In this document: positions 1 to 7,934 of the stretch, piece by piece
Position numbering within the stretch: the first letter of the stretch is position 1
Layout: each line of letters opens with the position of its first letter
Assembly: GCA_903823565.1 (NCBI GenBank)
Contig: CAIJTF010000020.1
Span: 1 to 50,384, forward strand
Length of the DNA: 50,384 nucleotides
Source of the DNA: an uncultured Flavobacteriales bacterium
GTDB lineage: Bacteria; Bacteroidota; Bacteroidia; Flavobacteriales_D; Crocinitomicaceae
Reading direction: 5' to 3'
Made by a program: the position numbers and the translations under genes
The notes under the pieces: model-generated
Told to the model about the DNA's origin: nothing
Database searches by the model: none
Seen by the model: the letters and a program-made list of their open reading frames with translations, nothing else

Positions 1-1
1 C

Positions 2-670
2 ATGAGATCGATTACCGTAAACATTAATCCAAACCTATATGGTAAAGATCCCTCTGGATCCGAATTGGGATTGAAAATACTAAAGGAAGGGCTTCGCCTG
101 ATGGATGAAATTGGATTTGAATCTTTTACGTTCAAGAAACTGGCATTGGATATTGATTCAACGGAGGCGACCTTGTACCGGTATTTTGATAACAAACACG
201 TATTCCTGCTATACCTAATCAATTGGTATTGGGGCATTATTGACTATCGATTAAAAATTGCAACTGCCAACATACACGATGCATTGGAAAAATTAGATCG
301 TGCACTGCACGTGCTTACTGGCTTACCTGAATTATCGGACGAAGGTAGTTTTCCAGAGGAGGAAATCCTAAAACGCATCTTGATCAACGAATCGTCTAAG
401 GCCTACCATACCCGGATGGTTGACCACGAGAATCAAATTGGCGTTTATTTAGTATACAAAGGTATTGTTGCACGCATTGCAAAACTGGTGCTTGAAGTAA
501 ATCCAACCTTTCCGTATCCTGAAATGTTAATCTCCACACTAATTGAAAACGCCAACCAACAGCGGTTTTTCTCACAACATCTTCCTAGATTGACCAACTC
601 AACCCCTGAAGTAGATGCGGTGGAGGCTTTTTCTTACCTAGTCTTACACAAAACCATAAAACCCTCATGA
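2..670 (+). CDS. TetR-family transcriptional regulator (5' end may be cut)
   Basis: Probable DNA-binding repressor. An N-terminal TetR helix-turn-helix lies at about residues 22-66, with the typical recognition helix and following tyrosines (TLYRYFDNK, 57-65). The remaining 150 residues are helical and would form the ligand-binding and dimer domain, which I cannot assign a ligand. The ATG is the second base of the window, so a start further upstream cannot be excluded, although 222 aa is a normal TetR length. Its stop overlaps the ATG of the ABC exporter gene (ATGA, 667-670), so it is translationally coupled to the exporter and is presumably its local regulator. The link to regulation is inferred from position only. 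Confidence 0.85.
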   Translation: MRSITVNINPNLYGKDPSGSELGLKILKEGLRLMDEIGFESFTFKKLALDIDSTEATLYRYFDNKHVFLLYLINWYWGIIDYRLKIATANIHDALEKLDRALHVLTGLPELSDEGSFPEEEILKRILINESSKAYHTRMVDHENQIGVYLVYKGIVARIAKLVLEVNPTFPYPEMLISTLIENANQQRFFSQHLPRLTNSTPEVDAVEAFSYLVLHKTIKPS

Positions 671-2325
671 AACAGGAAGAAATGACTCCCCTAAAACGGC
701 TTTTCTCAATGTTAAAGCCCGACAACGCAGAAATAAGAAACGTTTATATTTTCGCCGCTTTCAGTGGCATCGTAGGACTAGGTTTACCCATTGGTATTCA
801 AGCCATCGTCAATTTCATTCAAATGGGCCGTGTTAGCACCTCGTGGGTTGTGTTGGTAGTTTTGGTTATGATGGCCATTTTGATTTCAGGCCTTTTAAAC
901 ATTGCACAAATGCGCATTACCGAAAACCTTCAACAACGCATTTTTGTCCGATCAGCCCTAGATTTTACGGATAGGATACCGCTCATCGAAACAGAATCGC
1001 TTACAAAACAGTACGCCCCCGAATTGCCGAACCGTTTTTTCGACACCATTACCATACAAAAAAGTTTATCAAAACTCATCCTTGACTTTGCAGCGGCTTC
1101 TTTGCAAATCGTTTTCGGACTTATCCTCTTGTCGTTTTACCACAGTTTCTTTATTTTCTTCGGGATTGCCTTACTGCTTCTTCTGTTTTTAATTTTTAGA
1201 ATTACCACCGAGAAAGGGTTTAGATCAAGCCTTAGAGAATCAAATTATAAATATAAAATAGCCCATTGGCTGCAGCAAATTGCTTACACGCGCTTCAGTT
1301 TCAAAATGGCAGGAACACCGTCTTACCTAATGCACCGAACGGATACCTACTTGATGGAATACCTAAAAAGCAGAAATGAGCATTTTAAAATTCTTCGGCA
1401 ACAGTATTTATACCTCATCGGGTTTAAATCGATAATTGCCATGGCACTGCTCGTCATCGGTGGGCTATTGGTCATTAACCAAACCATGAACATCGGTCAA
1501 TTTGTTGCAGCTGAAATTATCATATTGTTGATTTTAAGTTCCGTGGAAAAACTAATCGTAAGCCTAGAAACCGTGTACGACTTGCTCACTGCCATTGAAA
1601 AGATCGGCCAGGTAACCGATTTACCGTTAGAACATAAGGAGGGAATTGAGATTCCAACGACGGAAGAAGGGTTTTCCATTCAATTTGAAAACGTTTCCTA
1701 TCAAAACGAACTTACCAACCAAAACGTTTTAGAACACTTCACCCTATCCATCGATGCCAATTCCATCGTGGTGGTTGACGCTGAAAACTCAGTATCCATC
1801 AACGTCCTCTTTTGTATGCTTGGGGGAATTTACCACGCTCACACGGGTAACGTTTCGTTGAACCGCATACCCATTGGAAATTTAAACCGAGAGTTTATTC
1901 GTAACAGAACGGGTAATATGTTGAATCAAGACCTACTGGTGCATGCCACCCTACTAGAAAACATAACCTTAGGAAGAAATTATGTTAGTTTCGGTGAAGT
2001 ACAAGAGTTGTGTGAACAGCTTCACCTAACCCAGGAAATTCAGGCACTGCGCGAGGGGTATAACACCTTACTCAATCCCGAAGGACATTTCCTTTCCAAA
2101 GCGTGCATCCGAAAAATCCTGTTAGCGAGAGCTTTGGTAGGATTCCCCAAACTGGTATTATTGGAAGAACCTCTGCAAGACCTTTCAACGCATGAAAAAG
2201 TGCAAATTCTATATGTATTACAAAATAGACCAAACTGTACGGTACTGATCCAATCCAACGATCAAGCTATTAAGGATATAGCCCACCAGACCGTAAGCAT
2301 TCAAATGGGTAGTCGAACCGCATAA
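667..2325 (+). CDS. ABC exporter subunit with degenerate ATPase domain
   Basis: Laid out like a type I/HlyB-family half transporter without a C39 peptidase: an N-terminal membrane domain (hydrophobic segments near 25-50, 58-80, 140-178, 252-295) and a C-terminal nucleotide-binding domain from about 335. The membrane domain looks intact. The ATPase domain keeps the overall fold pattern but not the chemistry. The Walker A loop (about 370-378) reads DAENSVSIN with no GK[ST]. The signature LSGGQ is LSKAC (476-480). Walker B reads LVLLEEP (496-502), with the Mg-binding Asp replaced by Glu. The H-loop His is missing (LIQSND, 527-532). A pseudo-ATPase is the simplest reading. It starts inside the TetR stop and is followed 11 nt later by the HlyD gene. 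It could be powered by a partner ATPase encoded elsewhere, or serve as a membrane scaffold. Confidence 0.85.
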   Translation: MKQEEMTPLKRLFSMLKPDNAEIRNVYIFAAFSGIVGLGLPIGIQAIVNFIQMGRVSTSWVVLVVLVMMAILISGLLNIAQMRITENLQQRIFVRSALDFTDRIPLIETESLTKQYAPELPNRFFDTITIQKSLSKLILDFAAASLQIVFGLILLSFYHSFFIFFGIALLLLLFLIFRITTEKGFRSSLRESNYKYKIAHWLQQIAYTRFSFKMAGTPSYLMHRTDTYLMEYLKSRNEHFKILRQQYLYLIGFKSIIAMALLVIGGLLVINQTMNIGQFVAAEIIILLILSSVEKLIVSLETVYDLLTAIEKIGQVTDLPLEHKEGIEIPTTEEGFSIQFENVSYQNELTNQNVLEHFTLSIDANSIVVVDAENSVSINVLFCMLGGIYHAHTGNVSLNRIPIGNLNREFIRNRTGNMLNQDLLVHATLLENITLGRNYVSFGEVQELCEQLHLTQEIQALREGYNTLLNPEGHFLSKACIRKILLARALVGFPKLVLLEEPLQDLSTHEKVQILYVLQNRPNCTVLIQSNDQAIKDIAHQTVSIQMGSRTA

Positions 2326-2336
2326 TCGTAAAAACC

Positions 2337-3716
2337 ATGCTCAATATATCTCCAAATAACAGAAACCACATTGAAGAAGAACAATATCATTCTTTTCAAA
2401 CGGTAAGTACCGAAAAGTCCTCCCGAAAACTTCGATATGCCCTCTATTTAATTGGCGCAGCCCTTTTAGGCATTATGTTTCTACCTTGGACGCAAAACAT
2501 CCGTTCAGGGGGTAAACTAACGACCCTGCGACCAGAACAAAGACCCCAGACAATTAATACGATTATTGGTGGGCGCATCGAAAAATGGTATGTAAAGGAT
2601 GGTGATTATGTAAAAAAAGGCGATACCATACTCTTCATTTCCGAGGTGAAGGACGGTTATTTTGATACTTTACTTGTGGATCGAACAATGGATCAAATTA
2701 AAAACAAAGAGCAGTCCGTAGTCTCATACGAACAGAAAGTAAACGCCTTGGATACACGAATCGATGCCTTATTGCAATCCTCAAACTTAAAAATGCGACA
2801 GGCGCGAATTAAATACCAGCAGAGTAAATTAAAAATCACCAGCGACAGCATGGAATGGATTGCAGCCCAAACCAACCTAAAAATTGCTCAAGACCAAGTA
2901 AATCGATTCGAAGAGCTAAAGCAACGTGGCCTAAAATCGCAGACAGAACTCGAAATGCGACGCCTTACCTTACAACGAGCCCAAGCTAGCCTCATTGGTA
3001 CCGAACAAAAATACCTGCAAAGCCGCAACGATCTAATCGACGCCCTTGTGGAGGTCAATGCCACGGAAGCTAGGTACCAAGATGAAATCGCCAAAGCGGA
3101 ATCCGATAAGATGTCTGCTCTCACCAACATGTACGATGCAGAGGTTGACGTTACAAAACTCCAAAGCCAAGCCGCAGGATACAGCATACGAAATGGAAAT
3201 TACATCATTACTTCCCCTCAGGATGGCTACGTGACTAAAATACTAAGTACCGGTGTAGGTCAAGTGATTAAGGCAGGACAAGAAATTGCTACCATCATGC
3301 CTCAAAACTACAACCTTGCCGTTGAAATGTATGTTCGCCCAATGGATTATCCGCTGCTCAACAAAGGGCAAAAAGTAAGAATGCAGTTCGATGGCTGGCC
3401 TGCGATTGTTTTTTCAGGTTGGCCAAATAACAGTTTTGGAACCTATGGAGGAACCATTTTTGCCATCGATAACTTCTCCTCTGAAAATGGAATGTTTCGC
3501 GTGCTCATTGCACCTGACCGAAGCGATCATCCTTGGCCAAAAGCACTTCGTGTTGGCGGAGGCGTGAATGCCATGATTTTACTTTCAGATGTAAAGGTAG
3601 GATATGAAATTTGGAGGAACATTAATGGATTCCCTCCGGATTTTTATGCGGCTTCAACCAAAGCGCCTTCCAAAAAAACAGAAAACAAAACGGAACATGA
3701 AGCCGACGAAAAATAA
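2337..3716 (+). CDS. HlyD-family periplasmic adaptor (membrane fusion protein)
   Basis: Adaptor bridging an inner-membrane exporter to an outer-membrane TolC channel. It has a short cytoplasmic N-terminus, one transmembrane helix at about 33-50, a lipoyl/barrel-sandwich half-motif at about 73-103 (IEKWYVKDGDYVKKGD), a long alpha-helical hairpin at about 118-280 rich in Lys/Glu/Gln, the second lipoyl half (SPQDGYVTKI, about 291-300), and a C-terminal beta-barrel. The length of 459 aa fits type I secretion adaptors. It is preceded by the degenerate ABC subunit and overlaps the TolC-like gene by 20 nt. A Lys/Glu-rich tail of about 20 residues ends the protein. Confidence 0.92.
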   Translation: MLNISPNNRNHIEEEQYHSFQTVSTEKSSRKLRYALYLIGAALLGIMFLPWTQNIRSGGKLTTLRPEQRPQTINTIIGGRIEKWYVKDGDYVKKGDTILFISEVKDGYFDTLLVDRTMDQIKNKEQSVVSYEQKVNALDTRIDALLQSSNLKMRQARIKYQQSKLKITSDSMEWIAAQTNLKIAQDQVNRFEELKQRGLKSQTELEMRRLTLQRAQASLIGTEQKYLQSRNDLIDALVEVNATEARYQDEIAKAESDKMSALTNMYDAEVDVTKLQSQAAGYSIRNGNYIITSPQDGYVTKILSTGVGQVIKAGQEIATIMPQNYNLAVEMYVRPMDYPLLNKGQKVRMQFDGWPAIVFSGWPNNSFGTYGGTIFAIDNFSSENGMFRVLIAPDRSDHPWPKALRVGGGVNAMILLSDVKVGYEIWRNINGFPPDFYAASTKAPSKKTENKTEHEADEK

Positions 3717-5085
3717 GCCCTGGTTCTTACTCCTTCTTTGGGTAAGCCCTTTCTTTTGGGGACAAGTACCTCTTACAGAAGAAGCTTTTTTACAAGTGGT
3801 ATTAAAAAACCACCCCATGATGCTTCAAAGCTCGATTAAACCACAAATCGGAAATGCGACACTGCTAAAAGCCAAAGGTTCATTCGATCCAAAATTTACG
3901 GGTAGCATCGAACAGAAGTATTTTGACGGAAACCAATACTATGGACTATCGGATTTTGGTCTCACCCTACCGACATGGTATGGACTCACGCTTAAAAGTG
4001 GCTTGGAGAAAAACCGAGGATCATTCATGGACCCACAAGCCAAAACACCAATGGGTGGATTGTTTTACGGAGGCATTTATGCCAATCTCGGTCAGGGATT
4101 ATTGATAGACCAAAGAAGAGCAGACATCCAAAAGGCTGAAGTGCTTAAAAAACAAAACGACGAAGAACAACGGTACATGTTGAATCAATTGGTTTATGAA
4201 TCGGGTTATTCCTATTGGAATTGGTTCCTGGCCTATCACACAAGAGAAATCGTACTGAAAGCCTATGAGGTTGCCAAGCAACGGTTCGAGGCCATTAAAA
4301 CAACGGCCGAACTTGGAGACCGCGCATTTATCGACACCGTTGAAGCGGGATTACAAGTACAAAACCGCCTCAGTATGTTGCGGGAAGCTGAAATGCGCCT
4401 AGCCAACGAGGCTGCGATTCAAGAAACTTTCCTATGGACCCCAGAAACGGAACCTCTCACCCTATCTTCAAATAGTCTTCCTAGCGACTTACAAGCGTGG
4501 AAAGCCTCGATCGCCTTGGTTAATTATGCCGATTCGATGGTTGAAAACCACCCCTACCTCCAAATCAGTCAGTTTAAAATCGATGCCTTAGAAATTGACC
4601 AAAAACTGAAAAGAGATCGCTTAAAACCTCTGGTAGAATTAAATTACAACCTTTTAAACGAACCCGTAAATTACAATCCTTTCTCTAGCCTGAACATTAA
4701 TGACTACAAATGGGGAATGTCGGTTCAAATGCCGCTTTTTTTGAGAAAAGAACGCGGTGACCTTCAATTGGCAACGCTAAAAATTAACGATGCGCAACTC
4801 GAATTAAAGCAAACGCAGGCCTATTTAAAAATGAAAATACAAACGGCCCTGATAGAATTGTCAAACAGCCTAAATCAATTGAGCATCCTAAGTCAGACCG
4901 TAAACGATTCCAAGGCCCTTCTCGATGCAGAAAAAGACATGTTCGAAAACGGGGAAAGTTCTTTGTTCTTAATTAACATGCGTGAATTGGCCTACGTTCA
5001 ATCGGAGCTGAAGCTCTTGGAGTGGAAGGCAAAAAATAAACAATTAGGCTACAGCTTGGGGTTTTCGACGGCCACCTTGTACTAA
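3697..5085 (+). CDS. TolC-family outer-membrane efflux/secretion channel
   Basis: Outer-membrane exit duct of the exporter. I start it at the ATG at 3697 because that places a clean signal peptide (MKPTKNKPWFLLLLWVSPFF, followed by a WGQ cleavage region) at the N-terminus; the upstream in-frame ATG at 3604 would add a basic stretch encoded inside hlyD. The mature part shows the two-repeat helical pattern of the OEP family with amphipathic beta segments (for example around YYGLSDFGLTLPTWYGLTL). The gene overlaps hlyD by 20 nt (3697-3716), so all four genes from 2 to 5085 form one coupled operon. The substrate is unknown. Confidence 0.9.
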   Translation: MKPTKNKPWFLLLLWVSPFFWGQVPLTEEAFLQVVLKNHPMMLQSSIKPQIGNATLLKAKGSFDPKFTGSIEQKYFDGNQYYGLSDFGLTLPTWYGLTLKSGLEKNRGSFMDPQAKTPMGGLFYGGIYANLGQGLLIDQRRADIQKAEVLKKQNDEEQRYMLNQLVYESGYSYWNWFLAYHTREIVLKAYEVAKQRFEAIKTTAELGDRAFIDTVEAGLQVQNRLSMLREAEMRLANEAAIQETFLWTPETEPLTLSSNSLPSDLQAWKASIALVNYADSMVENHPYLQISQFKIDALEIDQKLKRDRLKPLVELNYNLLNEPVNYNPFSSLNINDYKWGMSVQMPLFLRKERGDLQLATLKINDAQLELKQTQAYLKMKIQTALIELSNSLNQLSILSQTVNDSKALLDAEKDMFENGESSLFLINMRELAYVQSELKLLEWKAKNKQLGYSLGFSTATLY

Positions 5086-5103
5086 GTTCCGTCAAAATAA
5101 TCC

Positions 5104-5111
5104 TATTTTTG
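5104..5111 (+). promoter_or_regulatory. -7 box TATTTTTG for the TPR gene
   Basis: An exact match to the Bacteroidota -7 consensus TAnnTTTG, ending only 4 nt before the ATG at 5116. A possible TTG (-33) lies at 5077-5079, with a long 24-nt spacer. Transcription would begin at or within a few bases of the start codon, so the mRNA may be leaderless. Confidence 0.55.
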
Positions 5112-5115
5112 TAAA

Positions 5116-5967
5116 ATGAACCCAAGGAATCCATTGGACCGAATAAAACACGTGCTTCTCATCGTGCTAATGGGCTTTGGTTTTTTCGGAAATGCCCAAG
5201 AAAATGCCTTAGAAAAAAACCATGCTGAAGGCCTTGCTAAAGCAAAAAACGGCGATTACATCGGCGCTATTCAATCCTTTGATAAGGCCATCGAAGCGCT
5301 CCCTATGGATCCCCATGCATGGTATAACCGAGGAATGGCCAAAAACATGTTGGGAGATTACGAATCCGCTTTATACGATTTTGGAACCTGTATCGCCTTA
5401 AAACCTGCCTATGAAAAGGTGTGGTATAATCGAGGATTAACGAAACTTTACCTCAGTCAATACGATGGAGCGCTCTTTGATCTCTCGCAAGCGATTCAAA
5501 TTGATCGGGAATACGCTGCCGCCTATTATTATCGAGCCTACATTTACGAGCTAAAAGGTCTGTTTGAATTTGCATGTGTAGATTATCGCAACGCGGGAGC
5601 GAAAGGCTACAAGGTGCCTGATAAAATTAAAACTGCCTGTTTGGATACGACCTACTCGGGATTTATAAAAAATCCTATTTTGTTCATCCATGAATCTGCA
5701 AAGAGCAAAAAATATGGTTATTCCTCAGCCCACCCTATTTGCACGGGTAACTTGGAAAACGTTGAACGCTACCTTCGTCTCTTGCGCGCGCCCAATGGAG
5801 CCTTCGTTTATTATGAAATGGTTCAAAAAGACCTCCACCCTGTAGTGGACATTACCTTTAAAAACAAACGCGGAAAGAAAACGACCAATAGGATTTATTT
5901 TGATTGCACGAAGTATGAAAAGCCGTTGCGGATTCGGGGTATGAAAACCTTTAAATTGCCCCTTTAA
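5116..5967 (+). CDS. Secreted TPR-repeat protein
   Basis: Exported protein with a signal peptide (about 1-28, ending GNAQ) followed by four tetratricopeptide repeats at about 33-66, 67-100, 101-134 and 135-165. The repeats carry the typical A-W-Y-N-R-G / Y-x-x-A-x-x-D-F pattern. Residues 170-283 form a basic C-terminal region I do not recognise, containing YEMVQKDLHPVVDITF and three Cys in the protein. It likely acts as a periplasmic or cell-surface scaffold; no specific partner can be read from the sequence. It is convergent with the desaturase gene and its last 17 bases overlap that gene's 3' end. Confidence 0.85.
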   Translation: MNPRNPLDRIKHVLLIVLMGFGFFGNAQENALEKNHAEGLAKAKNGDYIGAIQSFDKAIEALPMDPHAWYNRGMAKNMLGDYESALYDFGTCIALKPAYEKVWYNRGLTKLYLSQYDGALFDLSQAIQIDREYAAAYYYRAYIYELKGLFEFACVDYRNAGAKGYKVPDKIKTACLDTTYSGFIKNPILFIHESAKSKKYGYSSAHPICTGNLENVERYLRLLRAPNGAFVYYEMVQKDLHPVVDITFKNKRGKKTTNRIYFDCTKYEKPLRIRGMKTFKLPL

Positions 5968-7429
5968 AATCAGCGTGCACCATACGCTCCACGATTTTTG
6001 CCCCCTGTATCGCCAAAGGAATTCCTCCACCAGGATGAACGGTTACCCCGGAAAAATACAGTCCTTTAAGACGGAAAGCGGCGTTTGGATGTCGGTAAAA
6101 AGCGGCCATTTTGGAATTGGAACTATTACCATATATAGAACCCGCCTTTCCATTGTATTGAGCAGCCAAGGTCGTTGGGTCATTAACAAACTCTTCCTCT
6201 ATCCATGGTGCCACATCCTCGCCCAACTGTTTTTGTAATTTAATAAGGACCTGTTGTCGTAGCTCGGTAACGATACTCGGCCAATCTTGCCCCCGATCAA
6301 TGGGTGCATTGACCATTACAAACCAATTTTCACCGTAGGAAGCCGCATCAGTAGGTTCCATTTTAGAACTGATATGAATATAAACCGTGGGATCCGATAG
6401 AATGCGATCTTCTTTGAAAATGGCATTAAATTCTGCCTCGTAATCTTCTGCAAATAAAATGTTGTGAACCCCCAGTGCATCGAATTTCTTTTTAATTCCC
6501 CAATAAAATACAATGGCCGAGGAAGACATCTCTTGTTGAAGTATCCTCGACGGTGGTTTTATCCCGGGAAGCAGGGTTTCGTACACATAATGAACGTCAG
6601 CATTGCATACCACTACATCAGCAGGTATAGCCTTTCCTTTTACACAAACACCCGATACTCTCCCGCGTTCATGTTTAATTTCTGAGACAGGACTCTCCTC
6701 GTAAAAACTTACGCCCAAAGATTTTGCCGCTTCAATCAAGGATTGAGAAATGGATACCATTCCTCCCTCGGGGAAAAAAGCCCCAATGTTAAGTTCCAAG
6801 TGACCTATAATACTTAATAAACCCGGAGTTTGGTAGGGATCGCTACCGTTATAGGTGGCAAAGCGGTTAAGCATTTGAACCGTTTTTGGGTTTTTAAACC
6901 GCTTTTTAGCCCATCGATCCATACTTTGAAAAAGTCCATAAAAAGGAATATTGAGAATAGCGGGGACCAGTGCGCGATTAAACCAATCGGACCATCGATG
7001 CAAAGAGGACTCAATGAAAACTGGACGCAATAACCGATAGTTCTTTGAAATCCTTTCCAAGTACGATTCCACCGCAATAGGATCTTCGTTCAGGTCATTG
7101 GTCAAGGACGCTTTCGTGCCTGAGGTACCTGATTTCAATACAATTTGCTGACCGTCCGAAAAAAAATACCTACAAGACTCCGGCAGTAGGGAATATGAAA
7201 AACTTACTGGCTTGGAAGCCAATCCCAACAACTCGTCAACCAAGTGGGGTTCCGTAAAGACGGATGGTCCCATATCGAAACGATATGCACCCAGGGTTTT
7301 GCTGTGGACTTTTCCGCCCAAAACCGCATTTTTTTCATAAACGCTTACATCAAAACCAGCGTGTGCAAGTCGAATGGCGGATGCCAATCCCCCGATACCA
7401 CTTCCTATGACAACGGCATGCTTCTTCAT
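5951..7429 (-). CDS. CrtD/CrtI-type carotenoid desaturase (FAD-dependent)
   Basis: Phytoene-desaturase-family flavoenzyme. The N-terminal FAD-binding Rossmann motif is GSGIGGLASAIRLAHAG (8-24), followed by YEKN and GGK. The C-terminus has the family's second FAD motif (SGVTVHPGGGIPLAIQGAK). The N-terminal region FDMGPSVFTEPHLVDELL and the CRYFFSDG segment resemble CrtD-like 1-hydroxycarotenoid 3,4-desaturases more than Bacteroidota CrtI, but this is judged by eye. It would oxidise a carotenoid in the membrane during synthesis of a yellow/orange pigment. No crtB, crtY or crtZ is in the window, which also suggests the stand-alone CrtD type. Its 3' end overlaps the TPR gene by 17 nt. Confidence 0.85.
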   Translation of the reverse strand: MKKHAVVIGSGIGGLASAIRLAHAGFDVSVYEKNAVLGGKVHSKTLGAYRFDMGPSVFTEPHLVDELLGLASKPVSFSYSLLPESCRYFFSDGQQIVLKSGTSGTKASLTNDLNEDPIAVESYLERISKNYRLLRPVFIESSLHRWSDWFNRALVPAILNIPFYGLFQSMDRWAKKRFKNPKTVQMLNRFATYNGSDPYQTPGLLSIIGHLELNIGAFFPEGGMVSISQSLIEAAKSLGVSFYEESPVSEIKHERGRVSGVCVKGKAIPADVVVCNADVHYVYETLLPGIKPPSRILQQEMSSSAIVFYWGIKKKFDALGVHNILFAEDYEAEFNAIFKEDRILSDPTVYIHISSKMEPTDAASYGENWFVMVNAPIDRGQDWPSIVTELRQQVLIKLQKQLGEDVAPWIEEEFVNDPTTLAAQYNGKAGSIYGNSSNSKMAAFYRHPNAAFRLKGLYFSGVTVHPGGGIPLAIQGAKIVERMVHADFKGAI

Positions 7430-7478
7430 TTACCCTGCATTTTCTTCTTTAGTGTGGTAAAAAAGCCCACGTTTTCAA

Positions 7479-7486
7479 CAAATGTA
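7479..7486 (-). promoter_or_regulatory. -7 box for the carotenoid desaturase gene
   Basis: The minus strand reads TACATTTG, an exact TAnnTTTG match 49 nt upstream of the ATG at 7429. No well-spaced TTG is seen, so the assignment rests on the -7 box alone. Confidence 0.4.
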
Positions 7487-7549
7487 TGGTTTTTTCAACA
7501 TTTTACTCGATTTTTCAAGGGCTTGCGGTTCATGGGAAGGATATTCAGA

Positions 7550-7557
7550 TATATTTG
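7550..7557 (+). promoter_or_regulatory. -7 box TATATTTG for the HU gene
   Basis: An exact TAnnTTTG match 40 nt before the HU start. A TTG lies at 7523-7525, a 24-nt spacer, slightly long for the usual 17-23. This would give a leader of about 35 nt that contains the two direct repeats at 7561-7598. Confidence 0.5.
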
Positions 7558-7560
7558 TCG

Positions 7561-7598
7561 CATTAAACGTTTTATTAACCACATTAAAAGTTTTATTA
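7561..7598 (+). repeat. Tandem 17-nt direct repeat in the HU leader
   Basis: CATTAAACGTTTTATTA (7561-7577) recurs as CATTAAAAGTTTTATTA (7582-7598), 16 of 17 bases identical and offset by exactly 21 bp, about two helical turns. The second copy ends on the A of the start codon. It lies between the predicted -7 box and the ATG. Confidence 0.7.
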
Positions 7599-7870
7599 TG
7601 AACAAAGCAGAATTAATTGACGCAATGGCAGCTGGTGCTAATTTGTCAAAAGCTGATGCTAAAAAAGCATTAGACGCATTTGTAGACGCTTCCACTGCAG
7701 CGTTGAAAAAAGGAGATCGTATCTCTTTAGTTGGTTTCGGTTCTTTCTCTGTATCTAGCCGTAAAGCAAGAAACGGAAGAAACCCTAAAACTGGGGCTGT
7801 AATCAAAATTGCTGCTAAAAAATCAGTTCGCTTCAAAGCTGGTGCTGAACTAAGCGGAAAAGTAAACTAA
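7598..7870 (+). CDS. hup: HU-family histone-like DNA-binding protein
   Basis: Small basic nucleoid protein of 90 aa that bends and compacts DNA as a dimer. It begins MNKAELIDAMA with the helical dimerisation region, followed by the conserved core GDRISLVGFGSFSV and the DNA-binding arm with ARNGRNPKTG (proline at the arm tip for intercalation). The upstream in-frame start at 7244 is rejected: it would add about 118 residues read from the antisense of the desaturase gene, while the ATG at 7598 gives exactly the family length. It is single-cistron, bounded by a promoter and a strong bidirectional terminator. Confidence 0.97.
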   Translation: MNKAELIDAMAAGANLSKADAKKALDAFVDASTAALKKGDRISLVGFGSFSVSSRKARNGRNPKTGAVIKIAAKKSVRFKAGAELSGKVN

Positions 7871-7884
7871 GAAAAGATTACTTT

Positions 7885-7919
7885 AAAAAAAAGGGAGCCC
7901 TCGGGTTCCCTTTTTTTTT
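7885..7919. terminator. Bidirectional intrinsic terminator
   Basis: GGGAGCCC pairs with GGGTTCCC (one G-T), flanked by an A-run on the left and a T-run on the right, so it works on both strands. It sits between the HU stop (7870) and the end of the Kazal-protein gene (7935). Confidence 0.9.
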
Positions 7920-7934
7920 GAACTAAAAATTGGG

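Noticed and set aside
667..2325. Bacteriocin exporter with C39 peptidase
   Set aside because: There is no N-terminal peptidase domain and no small precursor peptide gene with a double-Gly leader next to it.
7244..7597. N-terminal extension of the HU frame to 7244
   Set aside because: It would read through the antisense of the desaturase gene; the ATG at 7598 gives the normal 90-aa HU length and lies after the predicted promoter.
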